Source: Flavobacteriales bacterium (lineage in GTDB: Bacteria; Bacteroidota; Bacteroidia; Flavobacteriales_E; Vicingaceae). From it: a stretch of DNA of 64,000 nt. The position numbers were made by a program, and so were the translations under genes. This document shows positions 31,437 through 41,152 of the stretch, one piece after another; within the stretch, counting starts at the first letter, position 1, and each line of letters opens with the position of its first letter. The DNA is taken from the NCBI GenBank assembly GCA_020853105.1, contig JADYZM010000077.1, forward strand, positions 105,686 through 169,685. The letters are read 5' to 3'. A model generated the notes under the pieces. It had not been told where the DNA came from. It did not search any database and was given only the letters and a program-made list of their open reading frames with translations.

Positions 31437-32459
31437 ATGATTCGGTATAAATCATATTTATTAACACTTCAATCGTTATTAGTTTGCCTATTCTTCAACT
31501 TTTACGGATGTGCTCCCGATAAAAATGAAATAGATGTATCTGACATTGATTTGTCTCTCAAAATAAAACGATTTGATAAAGAGCTGTTTTCTTTGGAAAA
31601 AGTAACAGAAAATGATGTTTTAAAGTTTCAACAAGACTATGGTGTTTTTTTTACTCAATACGTTGAGAATATAATCAGTATTTCAGAAGTACATGATCCA
31701 TCTGTTTATTATTATCTGAATGCGTTTAAGAATGATGAGTATGTGAATGAAGTACAAAAAAAAGTAAATGAAAGTTTTAGTGATTTTTCTACGTATGAGA
31801 AGCAGTTCAACGATGCATTTAAACACTATAAGCACTATTTTCCCAAAAACTATATTCCTGAAATTATAACCTATACATCTGGTTTTAACTATGCTATTGC
31901 TGTTGACTCTTCATTTTTAGGGATAGGTTTAGATATGTTTTTGGGGGCAGATTATAAACCCTATGTTCAATTGGGACTTCCTCAATATAAAACAGCAAAT
32001 ATGACTCCAAAAAATTTAGTCCCGTCAGCCGTGTTAGCATGGGTTGGTACTGAGTTTATAATTGAAAAACCGGACGCTACGCTTCTTGAGGAAATGATTC
32101 ATCAGGGAAAATTGCTATATGCATTGGATTTATTAATGCCATCAGAAAGTGATGAATTAAAAATCGGATATACAAATCAGCAAGTTGAGTGGTGTTACAA
32201 CAACGAAAAACAAATTTGGTTCTATTTTGTTGATAACGAATTGTTTTATACAAAAGATACCAAAGAAATTATAAAATATATGGGTGAAGCTCCATTTGTA
32301 CAAGGTTTTCCTGAAGGTTCTCCTGGCAAAGTCGGGCATTGGATTGGCTGGCAAATCGTAAAGAAATACATGGAAAATAACCCAAATATTTCTTTAGAAA
32401 ATCTTTTAGAAGAAAAAGATGCTCAAAAGATATTGAATGGCTCAAAATACAAACCTTAA
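31437..32459 (+). CDS. gldB: Gliding motility lipoprotein GldB
   Basis: 340 residues with a lipoprotein signal ending FFNFYGC (Cys25). Matches GldB along its length: LKIKRFDKELFSL, FQQDYGVFFTQYVENI, SFLGIGLDMFLGADYKPY, LVPSAVLAWVGTEF, LEEMIHQGKLLYALDLL, QGFPEGSPGKVGHWIGWQIV. GldB is a membrane lipoprotein needed for gliding in F. johnsoniae; its biochemical role is unsettled. gldC follows after 37 bases, the usual order. This supports a gliding, or at least T9SS-bearing, organism. Confidence 0.93.
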   Translation: MIRYKSYLLTLQSLLVCLFFNFYGCAPDKNEIDVSDIDLSLKIKRFDKELFSLEKVTENDVLKFQQDYGVFFTQYVENIISISEVHDPSVYYYLNAFKNDEYVNEVQKKVNESFSDFSTYEKQFNDAFKHYKHYFPKNYIPEIITYTSGFNYAIAVDSSFLGIGLDMFLGADYKPYVQLGLPQYKTANMTPKNLVPSAVLAWVGTEFIIEKPDATLLEEMIHQGKLLYALDLLMPSESDELKIGYTNQQVEWCYNNEKQIWFYFVDNELFYTKDTKEIIKYMGEAPFVQGFPEGSPGKVGHWIGWQIVKKYMENNPNISLENLLEEKDAQKILNGSKYKP

Positions 32460-32496
32460 AAAACAGAAAATTGTTGCGTAATCAAAGAAATTAATT

Positions 32497-32832
32497 ATGA
32501 AAAACTCTGAAATCAACTTTAAAATAACACTTGACGAAAATCATATTCCCGAAAAAATTGAGTGGCAGGCTGAAGATTCCGGCGAGAAAGAACTCAAAGA
32601 ATGTAAGTCGATTATGCTTAGTTTATGGGACAAAAAAGAAAGAAACACCCTTCGAATTGACCTTTGGACTAAAGAAATGCTAATTGACGAAATGAAACAT
32701 TTTTATTATCAGTCAATTCTTACTATGGGAGACGCTTATGAACGGGCAACCAGCGATAAAGAATTAGCTGACGAAATTAGAAACCTCGGAAAAAAAATGG
32801 GTGAAAAAATCCGAAACGAACTATTTAAATAA
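32497..32832 (+). CDS. gldC: Gliding motility protein GldC
   Basis: 111 residues, soluble and acidic/basic mixed, no signal peptide. It fits GldC: INFKITLDENHIPEKIEWQ, SIMLSLWDKKERNTLRIDLWT, MLIDEMKHFYYQSILTMGD, ERAT. In F. johnsoniae loss of GldC weakens but does not abolish gliding. It sits between gldB and hemN with short gaps on both sides, so the three genes are probably one operon. Confidence 0.93.
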   Translation: MKNSEINFKITLDENHIPEKIEWQAEDSGEKELKECKSIMLSLWDKKERNTLRIDLWTKEMLIDEMKHFYYQSILTMGDAYERATSDKELADEIRNLGKKMGEKIRNELFK

Positions 32833-32852
32833 AGTAATATCAATCCAGAAAG

Positions 32853-34214
32853 GTGGATAAACTCATACAAAAATACAACATTGCAGGTCCTCGATATACC
32901 AGCTATCCGACAGTTCCATTTTGGGACGAATGTGGAATTTCAAGCGGGAATTGGGAGAAATCATTTCTAAAATCTTTTAACGAAAGCAATAAAGCGGAGG
33001 GAATAAGCCTATATATTCACCTTCCGTTTTGTGAAAACCTATGTACCTTTTGTGGTTGCCACAAACGAATTACCAAACAACATAGTGTTGAAAAACCTTA
33101 CATTGATGTTTTGTTAAAAGAGTGGGAGTTGTATTGTAATATATTTCCATCAAAACCAAGAATCAAAGAAATACATTTAGGTGGAGGAACACCAACATTT
33201 TTTAGTCCGGAAAATCTGCAGAAACTTATTGTCGGTATTTTATCTAGCTCAGAAAAATGTGAAGATTATGAATTTAGTTTTGAAGCACACCCCAACAATA
33301 CCACTGAACAACACTTAAGAACTCTTTATGAACTCGGGTTTAGGAGAAACAGTTTTGGTGTTCAGGATTATGCTGAAAAAGTTCAAAAAACCATCAAACG
33401 TATTCAGCCTTTTGAACGGGTTAAATTTGTAACAGAATTATCTCGAAGCATTGGCTACAATTCTGTTAGTCATGATTTGGTGTTTGGTTTACCTCACCAA
33501 ACCAAGGAAAGTATGATTGATACCATTATTAAAACCAAAAGTTTAAAACCGGATAGGATAGCTTTTTATAGCTATGCTCATGTGCCATGGGTGAAAGGCG
33601 TTGGTCAGCGAGGCTACGATGAAAATGATTTGCCTTCTCCGGAGCTGAAAAGAGAATTGTATGAAACAGGCAAAAAACTTTTGACTGAACTCGGATACGT
33701 TGAAATTGGAATGGATCACTTTGCTCTCCCAACAGATTCAATGTATAAATCCATGATACAAAAAACTTTACATCGAAATTTCATGGGCTATACTGCAAGT
33801 AAAACCCAATTGATGATTGGTTTAGGCATGAGTTCTATCAGTGATTCTTGGTATGGATTTGCACAAAATGCGAAAACTGTTGAAGAATATTCCGAATTAG
33901 TAAATAGAAAAATTCTTCCTATTGCAAAAGGTCACTTGTTAACAGATGAGGATTTAATTATTAGAAAACACATTTTGAACATAATGTGCAATTTTGAAAC
34001 ATCTTGGGAAAAGAGTGAAATGCAGTTTCCGGAACTTAGTTCTTGTTTAGAAAAATTAAAAGAAATGGAAACCGACGGGTTGGTAAAAATTTATCCAAAC
34101 AAACTTGTTCTTCCTGAAAATGCTAGACCTTTTGTTAGAAATGTTTGTATGGCTTTTGATTTAAGATTGCTTAGAAATGCTCCCACGACTCGTATTTTTT
34201 CAATGACAATTTAA
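32853..34214 (+). CDS. hemN: Oxygen-independent coproporphyrinogen III oxidase
   Basis: 453 residues from a GTG start; upstream AGAAAGG gives an unusually good ribosome binding site for this genome. A radical SAM enzyme that converts coproporphyrinogen III to protoporphyrinogen IX without oxygen. Motifs: YTSYPTVPFWDECG at the start, CENLCTFCGC (CxxxCxxC plus the extra Cys typical of HemN), GGGTPTFFSPENL, HDLVFGLPHQT and the C-terminal HemN region. It ends 2 bases before the convergent META-domain gene. It may supply heme to the ctaB-dependent oxidases when oxygen is low (inference). Confidence 0.95.
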   Translation: MDKLIQKYNIAGPRYTSYPTVPFWDECGISSGNWEKSFLKSFNESNKAEGISLYIHLPFCENLCTFCGCHKRITKQHSVEKPYIDVLLKEWELYCNIFPSKPRIKEIHLGGGTPTFFSPENLQKLIVGILSSSEKCEDYEFSFEAHPNNTTEQHLRTLYELGFRRNSFGVQDYAEKVQKTIKRIQPFERVKFVTELSRSIGYNSVSHDLVFGLPHQTKESMIDTIIKTKSLKPDRIAFYSYAHVPWVKGVGQRGYDENDLPSPELKRELYETGKKLLTELGYVEIGMDHFALPTDSMYKSMIQKTLHRNFMGYTASKTQLMIGLGMSSISDSWYGFAQNAKTVEEYSELVNRKILPIAKGHLLTDEDLIIRKHILNIMCNFETSWEKSEMQFPELSSCLEKLKEMETDGLVKIYPNKLVLPENARPFVRNVCMAFDLRLLRNAPTTRIFSMTI

Positions 34215-34216
34215 TA

Positions 34217-34660
34217 TTATTTTTTTGCCTTGTCCCATTGAAAAATGGCAACAATTTCTTTTGATTTTTTTAGAAGTAGTTTATCTCCATCAATAGAAAA
34301 CTCGTTAACTTCTGACATCATTTTAAAAAAATCATCTTCAATTGTATCATTGTGGCAAGCCATTTTTGTGGAACCCATTTGCGAAAAGCGAATTCCATTT
34401 TCTGAGAACAATTCATATTCGCCAAAAAATGAATTGCAACCACCACTTCCATTAATTCTATTTTCGGCAGAACTTATAATCAAATGAGGTTCTTTCATTT
34501 GGTTATTTTCAATAGGTTTTGAGTTCAGTTCAATCAGTTTCCAATACTTGTCTTTAAACTCTTGTGGTGATATGCTTTTTGTGTCTCCACTCACAGTAGA
34601 TTTTGATGTACATGCAAATAAAGAAACAGCTATTAAGATGAATTTTAAAATCTTTTTCAT
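34217..34660 (-). CDS. META domain lipoprotein (HslJ-like)
   Basis: 147 residues with lipobox VSLFAC (Cys17). The META pattern is clear: YWKLIELNSKPI, PHLIISSAENRINGSGGCNSFFGEYEL split around GGCN, IRFSQMGSTKMACHN, FFKMMSEVNEFSIDGDKLLL. Related to HslJ of E. coli; such lipoproteins are linked to heat or antibiotic stress, without a proven biochemical role. It is a single gene convergent with hemN. Confidence 0.88.
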   Translation of the reverse strand: MKKILKFILIAVSLFACTSKSTVSGDTKSISPQEFKDKYWKLIELNSKPIENNQMKEPHLIISSAENRINGSGGCNSFFGEYELFSENGIRFSQMGSTKMACHNDTIEDDFFKMMSEVNEFSIDGDKLLLKKSKEIVAIFQWDKAKK

Positions 34661-34823
34661 TTCATTTTTTTTTGCAAAACTACTAATACTAACACCAATT
34701 TAAATCGGACTCGGTTTATTTGAAAAAAATGATTACTCCATTTTTAAACCGTTCTATAATAGCAAATTAGTTAAGAAATTCTTAAAAAAATATAAAAAAG
34801 AAAAACAATGTTTCAAAAGGGAA

Positions 34824-34831
34824 TACTTTTG
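34824..34831 (+). promoter_or_regulatory. Candidate -7 box (TACTTTTG) of the efflux operon leader gene
   Basis: An exact TAnnTTTG match 18 bases before the ATG of the small secreted protein; no clear -33 element. The rest of the 188-base gap is AT-rich and shows nothing else. Confidence 0.35.
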
Positions 34832-34848
34832 CTCCGATTTTTTATCGT

Positions 34849-35256
34849 ATGAAAAAAATAAATCGTAGTTTATTTTTATTTCTACTGCTGACGCTGTTTT
34901 CAGTACTATTCCCAAAGGGTTTTTCTTCTTTTGGAGGATTTATAGACGAACAACCTTTCTCCGTTGCCTATTGCGTTATTGAAAATTCTGAGCAAGAGGC
35001 TCAATATGTTAAATTCCCTTCTGACACTGATTTTCCTGATGCTGAAAATGACTTTTTTGATTGTTTTGAGTTTGAAAGTGAAATAAAAAACGACAACGAC
35101 GATGTTGATGATAAGATAGTGGATTGGAAAAACCTGAACCAAGTTTTTCTGCCAATTTCATTGTTTCTAGATTTTGAATTGAATGAAGATGGTGTTATTT
35201 TACCGTCAATTCCTTTTTATATCTTGTTCCATTCCTGGAAAAATTTTAGCAAATAA
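34849..35256 (+). CDS. Small secreted acidic protein of unknown function ahead of the efflux genes
   Basis: 135 residues. An N-terminal hydrophobic signal (MKKINRSLFLFLLLTLFSVLF) is followed by a very acidic middle (DTDFPDAENDFFDCFEFESE, then NDNDDVDDK) and a hydrophobic end (FLPISLFLDFEL, FYILFHSW). Two cysteines may pair. I do not recognise the family. It lies 105 bases upstream of the RND adaptor on the same strand, so it may belong to the efflux operon as a periplasmic accessory or sensor; that is inference only. Confidence 0.6.
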   Translation: MKKINRSLFLFLLLTLFSVLFPKGFSSFGGFIDEQPFSVAYCVIENSEQEAQYVKFPSDTDFPDAENDFFDCFEFESEIKNDNDDVDDKIVDWKNLNQVFLPISLFLDFELNEDGVILPSIPFYILFHSWKNFSK

Positions 35257-35298
35257 AAACAACTCTTTTGTTGTGTCTTTTTAGACGTACTCTAGTTT

Positions 35299-35318
35299 CT
35301 GCAACTTTTCAGTTGTAG
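35299..35318 (+). promoter_or_regulatory. 8-bp hairpin in the leader of the RND adaptor gene
   Basis: Stem CTGCAACT / AGTTGTAG (one G-T pair) with loop TTTC, 44 bases before the adaptor ATG. It has no T-run, so it is not a standard terminator; it could be a processing or attenuation site. A weaker stem (ACAAC / GTTGT plus a short T-rich tail) lies just after the preceding gene at 35259-35274. Confidence 0.3.
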
Positions 35319-35361
35319 TATTTGTTCTATTTACCTTATTATAAAATTTAAAGTTCTAAAA

Positions 35362-36447
35362 ATGAATAAGTTAGTTTTTTTATTGCTTCTGATAATTAAT
35401 ATATTTTCGTTTGGTTGTAAGCACCACGAAGAAGAAAAAGAAGAAAATACCCGCTTTGTTGTTTCAAGCCCAATTATTAAGGATACGATAATCCAAAAAG
35501 ATTATATGTGTCAAATTCGTTCAATTCAACACATTGAAGTCAGAGCACTTGAAAAAGGATATATAAAACAGATATATATAGATGAGGGAAAGTTTGTAAA
35601 ACAAGGACAACCAATGTTTCAAATCATGCCAAACGTATTGGAAGCTGAAGTACAAAAAGCACAAGCAGAAGTAAATTTCGCAGAAATTGAATTTCAGAAT
35701 TCAAAAACACTTGCCGACAGCAACATCATCTCAAAAAATGAATTAGCCCTATCCAAAGCAAAACTAGGAAAAGCAAAAGCAGAACTTTTATTAGCCCAAA
35801 CACACTTGGGTTTTACAGAAATTAAAGCTCCTTTTGATGGGATAACAAACAGACTCGAGGTGCGATTAGGTAGTTTAGTTGATGAAGGCGAATTATTAAC
35901 CACACTCTCCGATAACAGTAAAATGTGGGTTTATTTTAATGTGCCTGAAGCTGAATATCTTGACTATATATCTAAAACTAACAGAGATAGTGTATCAAAA
36001 GTTCATTTACAGTTAGCAAACAATTCAATTTTTGATAATATCGGAACAGTTGAAACAATTGAAGCCGATTTTAATAACGAAACCGGTAACATAGCTTTTC
36101 GTGCAACATTCCCAAATCCCAATGGAGTTCTACGCCACGGCTCAACCGGAAATATAATAATGAATGTACATTTAGAAAATGCTATAATTATTCCACAGAA
36201 AGCAACTTTTGAAATTCTTGACAAAAAATATGTTTTTGTTGTCGATGAAAATAATATTGTTAAAACCAGACAAATTGAAATTGGAAGTGAGTTGCCGCAT
36301 ATTTATGTAGTTACAAAAGGGTTGAAAAAAAGTGACAAGATAGTGGTTGAGGGATTAAGAAAAGTAAACAACAATCAAAAGATTGAGTTTGAATTTAAAA
36401 ATTTCGACCAAATACTGACAGAACTAAACAAATTACACGCCGAATAA
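35362..36447 (+). CDS. RND efflux periplasmic adaptor subunit (membrane fusion lipoprotein)
   Basis: 361 residues, lipobox INIFSFGC (Cys19). It has the HlyD/AcrA layout: beta-barrel and lipoyl halves (VRALEKGYIKQIYIDEGKFVKQGQPMF split by the coiled coil), a helical hairpin (~85-145, KAQAEVNFAEIEFQ..) and GFTEIKAPFDGITNRLEV. It bridges the inner-membrane pump and the outer-membrane channel. The pump gene follows after 26 bases in the same operon. Substrates cannot be read from sequence. Confidence 0.93.
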   Translation: MNKLVFLLLLIINIFSFGCKHHEEEKEENTRFVVSSPIIKDTIIQKDYMCQIRSIQHIEVRALEKGYIKQIYIDEGKFVKQGQPMFQIMPNVLEAEVQKAQAEVNFAEIEFQNSKTLADSNIISKNELALSKAKLGKAKAELLLAQTHLGFTEIKAPFDGITNRLEVRLGSLVDEGELLTTLSDNSKMWVYFNVPEAEYLDYISKTNRDSVSKVHLQLANNSIFDNIGTVETIEADFNNETGNIAFRATFPNPNGVLRHGSTGNIIMNVHLENAIIIPQKATFEILDKKYVFVVDENNIVKTRQIEIGSELPHIYVVTKGLKKSDKIVVEGLRKVNNNQKIEFEFKNFDQILTELNKLHAE

Positions 36448-36473
36448 AATAAGAACCAATAAAACTTATAAAG

Positions 36474-39400
36474 ATGTTTGAAAAATTTATTCAAAGACCG
36501 GTTCTTTCAATAGCCATATCATTAGCAATGGTTTTTTTAGGAATTCTGGCAATAACAACAAGACCAATCTCACAGTTTCCGGAAATTGCTCCTCCTCGGG
36601 TTAGCATTTTTATTGAATTTCCAGGCTCAAACGCTGAGGTATTAATTAAATCAACAGTTACAATTCTAGAAAGAGCCATAAATGGTGTACAAGGTATGCA
36701 ATATATTATCTCCGATGCTACCAGTGCCGGAGAGGCTACAGTCCAGATAATATTTGAACCCGGCACAGACCCAACCATTGCAGCCGCAAGGGTAAAAACA
36801 AGAGTTGACCAGGTTTGGGCTAATCTTCCACTACTGGTTCAACGCGAAGGAGTAATTATTACTCCAATTCAGCCCAGTATGTTAATGTATATTAATTTAT
36901 TCAGCAAGGATAAACACACCGACCAAAAATTTCTATTCAACTATGCTAAAACATATATAATTCCTGAACTTCAACGAATTTTTGGAGTTGGTAGAGCTGA
37001 AGCGGTTGGTAGCCGATCTTTTGCTATTAGGGTATGGTTAAAACCTGATAGAATGAGAGCCTACAAAATATCAGCCGAAGAAGTTCTGGAAGCAATCGAT
37101 GAACAAAGTTTCCTTGCCAGACCGGGAAGGGTTGGTTTGAGTTCTGGTATTAAAGCCCAATCATTAGAATATGTATTGACTTATCAAGGTTGGTATAACA
37201 AACCCGAACAGTATAAAGAAATTATTTTAAAAGCCAATCCTGAGGGAGAAATATTACGATTAAAAGATGTGGCTGATGTTGAAGTCGGTAGTGAGTTTGT
37301 GGATATTTATACCGATAAAGACGGTTTGCCAACTGCCTCTTTGGTATTGAAACAAAACCCAGGTAGTAATGCAAATAAGGTTATCGAAGAAGTTAAAGCT
37401 AAATTAGAGGAGCTGAAAGCAGATTTTCCTCCAAACATGGAATATGAAATTAATTATGATGTTTCAAAATTTGTAAATGCATCTATTGAAAAGGTGCTGC
37501 ATACTTTGGTTGAAGCATTTGTGCTGGTTGCTCTTGTTGTGTTTATATTTTTGGGCGATTGGCGGTCAACACTAATTCCAACTTTGGCAGTTCCTGTTTC
37601 TTTGATTGGAACATTTATGTTCATGCAACTTTTTGATTTGAGTATAAATCTGGTAACACTTTTTGCACTTGTGTTGGCTATCGGAATTGTGGTTGATAAC
37701 GCGATTGTAGTAGTAGAGGCAGTTCATGTTAAGATGGGGGAAGAAAATTTGTCGCCACTAAAAGCAGTTAAAAAAGTTTTAGGTGAAATCAGCGGTGCAA
37801 TCATAGCAATCACTTTAGTTATGACAGCCGTTTTTGTTCCAGTCGCTTTTATGACCGGACCTGTAGGTGTGTTATATCGACAGTTCTCAATAACTATGGC
37901 TACAGCAATTGTACTTTCAGGCGTAATTGCACTCACTCTTACTCCCGTTTTGTGTGCTATGATACTTAAAAATAACCACGGTAAAGAAAAACAGATGACA
38001 CCTGTTGATAGATTTATTGTTTGGTTTAATAAACATTTTGATAAGTTAACCGGTAAATATGAATCTTTACTAAAACTGATTGTGAACCGAAGAGTAATTA
38101 CTTATGGAGTTTTAATTGTTTTTGCCATTGGAATTGTTGGAATAAACAAGATTCTTCCTGCCGGATTTATACCCGGTGAAGACCAAGGTCAATTCTACGC
38201 TATTATTCAAACACCTCCGGGAACCACACTTGAAAGAACCAACGAGATTTCACTTCAGCTTGAAAAAATTGCTAAAGAAATACCAGAGGTTCAATCTGTA
38301 ACAGCAATGGCTGGCTATGAAATATTAAGTGAAGGTAGAGGTTCCAATGCCGGTACTTGTTTAATTAACCTAAAAGATTGGTCGGATAGAGAATTATCAG
38401 TAAAAGAAGTGATAGAGGAGTTGGAAGTAAAAACAAAGGACTTGGGTGCTGTTGTTGAATTTTTTGAGCCGCCTGCAGTTCCGGGTTATGGAGCATCTTC
38501 CGGTTTTGCTTTGCGTTTGTTAGACAAAGAAAGCGAAGTAGATTATCAGGAATTTGATAAAGTCAACACTGAATTTGTTAATGCTTTGAAAGAAAGAAAG
38601 GAACTGACCGGTATTTTTTCCTTTTATGCCGCCAATTACCCTCAATATGAACTCATTGTGGATAATGAACTGGCAATGCAAAAAGGTGTTTCTATTGGGA
38701 AAGCTATGGAGAATTTAAATATTCTTATCGGAAGTACTTATGAACAAGGATTCATTCGGTTTAATAATTATTACAAAGTTTATACACAAGCTGACCCAAA
38801 ATACAGAAGATTACCTTCCGATATTTTGAAGCTTTTTGTTAAAAATGAAGAAGGTGAAATGGTACCTTATTCATCATTTATGAAAATCAAAAAAACTCAA
38901 GGTCCCAATGAAATAGCTAGATATAACTTATATACATCAGCATTAATCAATGGCGTTCCTGCCTTGGGATATACCTCTGGTGATGCCATAAATATTATTA
39001 AAGAAGTTGCTAAAAAAACCTTACCAAAAGGCTATGACATTGCGTGGGAAGGCTTGTCATACGATGAATCCAGAAGAGGAAATGAGGCTCTATACATTTT
39101 CATTGTAGTAGTATTTTTTGTGTATTTGATTTTAGCAGCCCAATACGAAAGTTTTTTACTACCGCTGGCTGTGTTATTATCACTTCCACCTGGAATTTTT
39201 GGTTCATTTTTATTGCTTAAAATGATGGGATTGTCCAACGATGTTTATGCTCAAATTGGATTGATTATGCTCGCCGGCTTGTTAGGCAAGAATGCAGTAT
39301 TGATAGTTGAATTTGCTGTTCAAAAAAGGTTACAAGGAGCCACAATAATTGATGCTGCTGTTGAGGGTGCTAAGGTTCGATTTAGACCTATTTTAATGAC

Positions 39401-41111
39401 ATCATTTGCATTTATTGCAGGATTAATTCCACTGGTGATTGCCACAGGTCCTGGAGCCGTAGGAAACCATACCATTGGGGTATCAGCCCTTGGGGGTATG
39501 TTGTTTGGGACTGTTTTTGGAGTTATTGTTGTACCAGGTTTGTATTATATTTTTGCTAAACTCGCTGATGGCAAATCGTTGATAAAAGACCAAGATGAAA
39601 ACCCGTTAAGCGAAGCATTTATTGAGGAAAATTCTGAAGATTCATTGATAAAGAAAATCATCAAAAAAATTGGACTTAAAAATTCAAAAAAATTAGCGAA
39701 TAAAAGCTTGATTATAGGGCTATTGGCATTCGTGTTTTACGGTTGTAATTCATCAAATTCAACGGTAATGAGTGAAAACAGGAATACACCAATTGCTTTC
39801 AAAAATAATACAGATACTACAAATAGTGCTGCCATAAAGTGGAAAGAGTATTTTGCTGATGATAATTTGGCAGCATTAATTGATACAGCCTTGAAAAACA
39901 ATCAAGAATTGAAAATAATTTCTCAAGAAATTGAGATAAGTAAAAGCGAAGTTAGAGCAAGAAAAGGCGAGTATCTTCCTTCTATTGGCATAGGTGGGGC
40001 TGCAGAGTTTGAAAGAGTCCCTAAATATACATGGAAAGGTGCGGTTGAAGAAAATTTAGATATCCAAGATCATAAAGATGTGATAGAATCTGCGTCTGAT
40101 TACTCAGTTGGGTTATATGCCAAATGGGAATTGGATATATGGAAAAAATTGAGAAATGCTAAAAAATCTGCTGTAAACCGCTATTTGGCTGAGGTTGAAG
40201 GGAAGAATTTTATGGTTACTAAACTCATTTCTGAAATCGCTGAAACCTATTACGAATTACTTGCCTTAGATAATATTTTGGAAATTACTAACAAAAGCAT
40301 TGATGCTCAAACTAAAATATTAAATATTGTAAGACAACAAAAGGAAGCGGCTGAAGCCACTCAATTAGCTGTTAATAGGTTTGAGGCACAATTGTTAAAT
40401 ACACAAAGCCTGCAATTTCAAATCGTACAAAAAATTACAGAGGCTGAAAATCGCATTTATTTTTTAACCGGAAGATTTCCTACAAAAATTCAGCGAAATT
40501 CGACTCTATTTATCGGATTATCGGTTGATAATATAAAAGAGGGTGTTCCGTCTCAATTGCTTTTAAACAGACCCGATATTCGAAAAGCCGAATTAGAGTT
40601 AGCTGCTTCAAAATTAGATGTAAAAGTTGCACGCTCAAATTTTTACCCATCACTTGGAATAAATGCCAATGTCGGATTTCAGGCTTTTAATCCTTCGTAT
40701 ATTGTTAATCCGGAATCTATGGTATATAATTTAGCCGGAGACTTGATAGCTCCCTTAATTAATAGGAGTGCTATAAGTGCTACTCTTAAAATTTCCCAAG
40801 CCAAACAGATTCAAACCGTTTATGAATATGAAAAAACAATTTTAAATGCCTATGTTGATGTGTTAAATCAGCTTTCATTGCTTGAAAACATTGATAAGAG
40901 TTATAAAATAAAATCCAAACAAGTTGAAATATTAACCCAATCAATAGCAATATCAAATAATTTATATACGTATGCAAGGGCTGATTACGGAGAAGTTTTG
41001 TTGACTCAACGCGAAGCCTTGGAATCAAAAATTGAATTAATAGAAATAAAATTAAGGCAGATGACAGCTAAGGTGAATATTTATAGAGCTTTGGGTGGTG
41101 GTTGGAACTAA
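36474..41111 (+). CDS. RND efflux pump fused to an OprM/NodT-type outer-membrane factor
   Basis: One uninterrupted frame of 1545 residues. Residues 1-~1050 are an AcrB-like HAE1 pump: MFEKFIQRPVLSIAISLAM, FPEIAPPRVSI, LVTLFALVLAIGIVVDNAIV with the proton-relay acids, a second set of membrane spans and FRPILMTSFAFIAGLIPLV. Residues ~1053-1076 form a charged linker; 1077-1090 (SLIIGLLAFVFYG) are hydrophobic and end in Cys1091, giving a lipobox. Residues 1092-1545 are a TolC-family factor with the NodT hallmarks LLLNRPDIRKAELELAA, ARSNFYPSLGI and IYRALGGGW. Normally these are two genes. The upstream adaptor completes a tripartite exporter. Either a 13-span fusion, a polyprotein cut at Cys1091, or internal translation start (TTG at the hydrophobic segment) could explain it; a missed stop through sequencing error cannot be excluded. 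Confidence 0.92.
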   Translation: MFEKFIQRPVLSIAISLAMVFLGILAITTRPISQFPEIAPPRVSIFIEFPGSNAEVLIKSTVTILERAINGVQGMQYIISDATSAGEATVQIIFEPGTDPTIAAARVKTRVDQVWANLPLLVQREGVIITPIQPSMLMYINLFSKDKHTDQKFLFNYAKTYIIPELQRIFGVGRAEAVGSRSFAIRVWLKPDRMRAYKISAEEVLEAIDEQSFLARPGRVGLSSGIKAQSLEYVLTYQGWYNKPEQYKEIILKANPEGEILRLKDVADVEVGSEFVDIYTDKDGLPTASLVLKQNPGSNANKVIEEVKAKLEELKADFPPNMEYEINYDVSKFVNASIEKVLHTLVEAFVLVALVVFIFLGDWRSTLIPTLAVPVSLIGTFMFMQLFDLSINLVTLFALVLAIGIVVDNAIVVVEAVHVKMGEENLSPLKAVKKVLGEISGAIIAITLVMTAVFVPVAFMTGPVGVLYRQFSITMATAIVLSGVIALTLTPVLCAMILKNNHGKEKQMTPVDRFIVWFNKHFDKLTGKYESLLKLIVNRRVITYGVLIVFAIGIVGINKILPAGFIPGEDQGQFYAIIQTPPGTTLERTNEISLQLEKIAKEIPEVQSVTAMAGYEILSEGRGSNAGTCLINLKDWSDRELSVKEVIEELEVKTKDLGAVVEFFEPPAVPGYGASSGFALRLLDKESEVDYQEFDKVNTEFVNALKERKELTGIFSFYAANYPQYELIVDNELAMQKGVSIGKAMENLNILIGSTYEQGFIRFNNYYKVYTQADPKYRRLPSDILKLFVKNEEGEMVPYSSFMKIKKTQGPNEIARYNLYTSALINGVPALGYTSGDAINIIKEVAKKTLPKGYDIAWEGLSYDESRRGNEALYIFIVVVFFVYLILAAQYESFLLPLAVLLSLPPGIFGSFLLLKMMGLSNDVYAQIGLIMLAGLLGKNAVLIVEFAVQKRLQGATIIDAAVEGAKVRFRPILMTSFAFIAGLIPLVIATGPGAVGNHTIGVSALGGMLFGTVFGVIVVPGLYYIFAKLADGKSLIKDQDENPLSEAFIEENSEDSLIKKIIKKIGLKNSKKLANKSLIIGLLAFVFYGCNSSNSTVMSENRNTPIAFKNNTDTTNSAAIKWKEYFADDNLAALIDTALKNNQELKIISQEIEISKSEVRARKGEYLPSIGIGGAAEFERVPKYTWKGAVEENLDIQDHKDVIESASDYSVGLYAKWELDIWKKLRNAKKSAVNRYLAEVEGKNFMVTKLISEIAETYYELLALDNILEITNKSIDAQTKILNIVRQQKEAAEATQLAVNRFEAQLLNTQSLQFQIVQKITEAENRIYFLTGRFPTKIQRNSTLFIGLSVDNIKEGVPSQLLLNRPDIRKAELELAASKLDVKVARSNFYPSLGINANVGFQAFNPSYIVNPESMVYNLAGDLIAPLINRSAISATLKISQAKQIQTVYEYEKTILNAYVDVLNQLSLLENIDKSYKIKSKQVEILTQSIAISNNLYTYARADYGEVLLTQREALESKIELIEIKLRQMTAKVNIYRALGGGWN

Positions 41112-41152
41112 ATATACTGAATTTAGTCCTTAATGAGTCAATTTCTCAGTCT

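Noticed and set aside
36474..41111. Two separate genes for pump and outer-membrane factor
   Set aside because: No stop codon or frame change at the junction and no ATG near the lipobox; only a weak internal TTG. Kept as a fusion, with sequencing error noted as an alternative.
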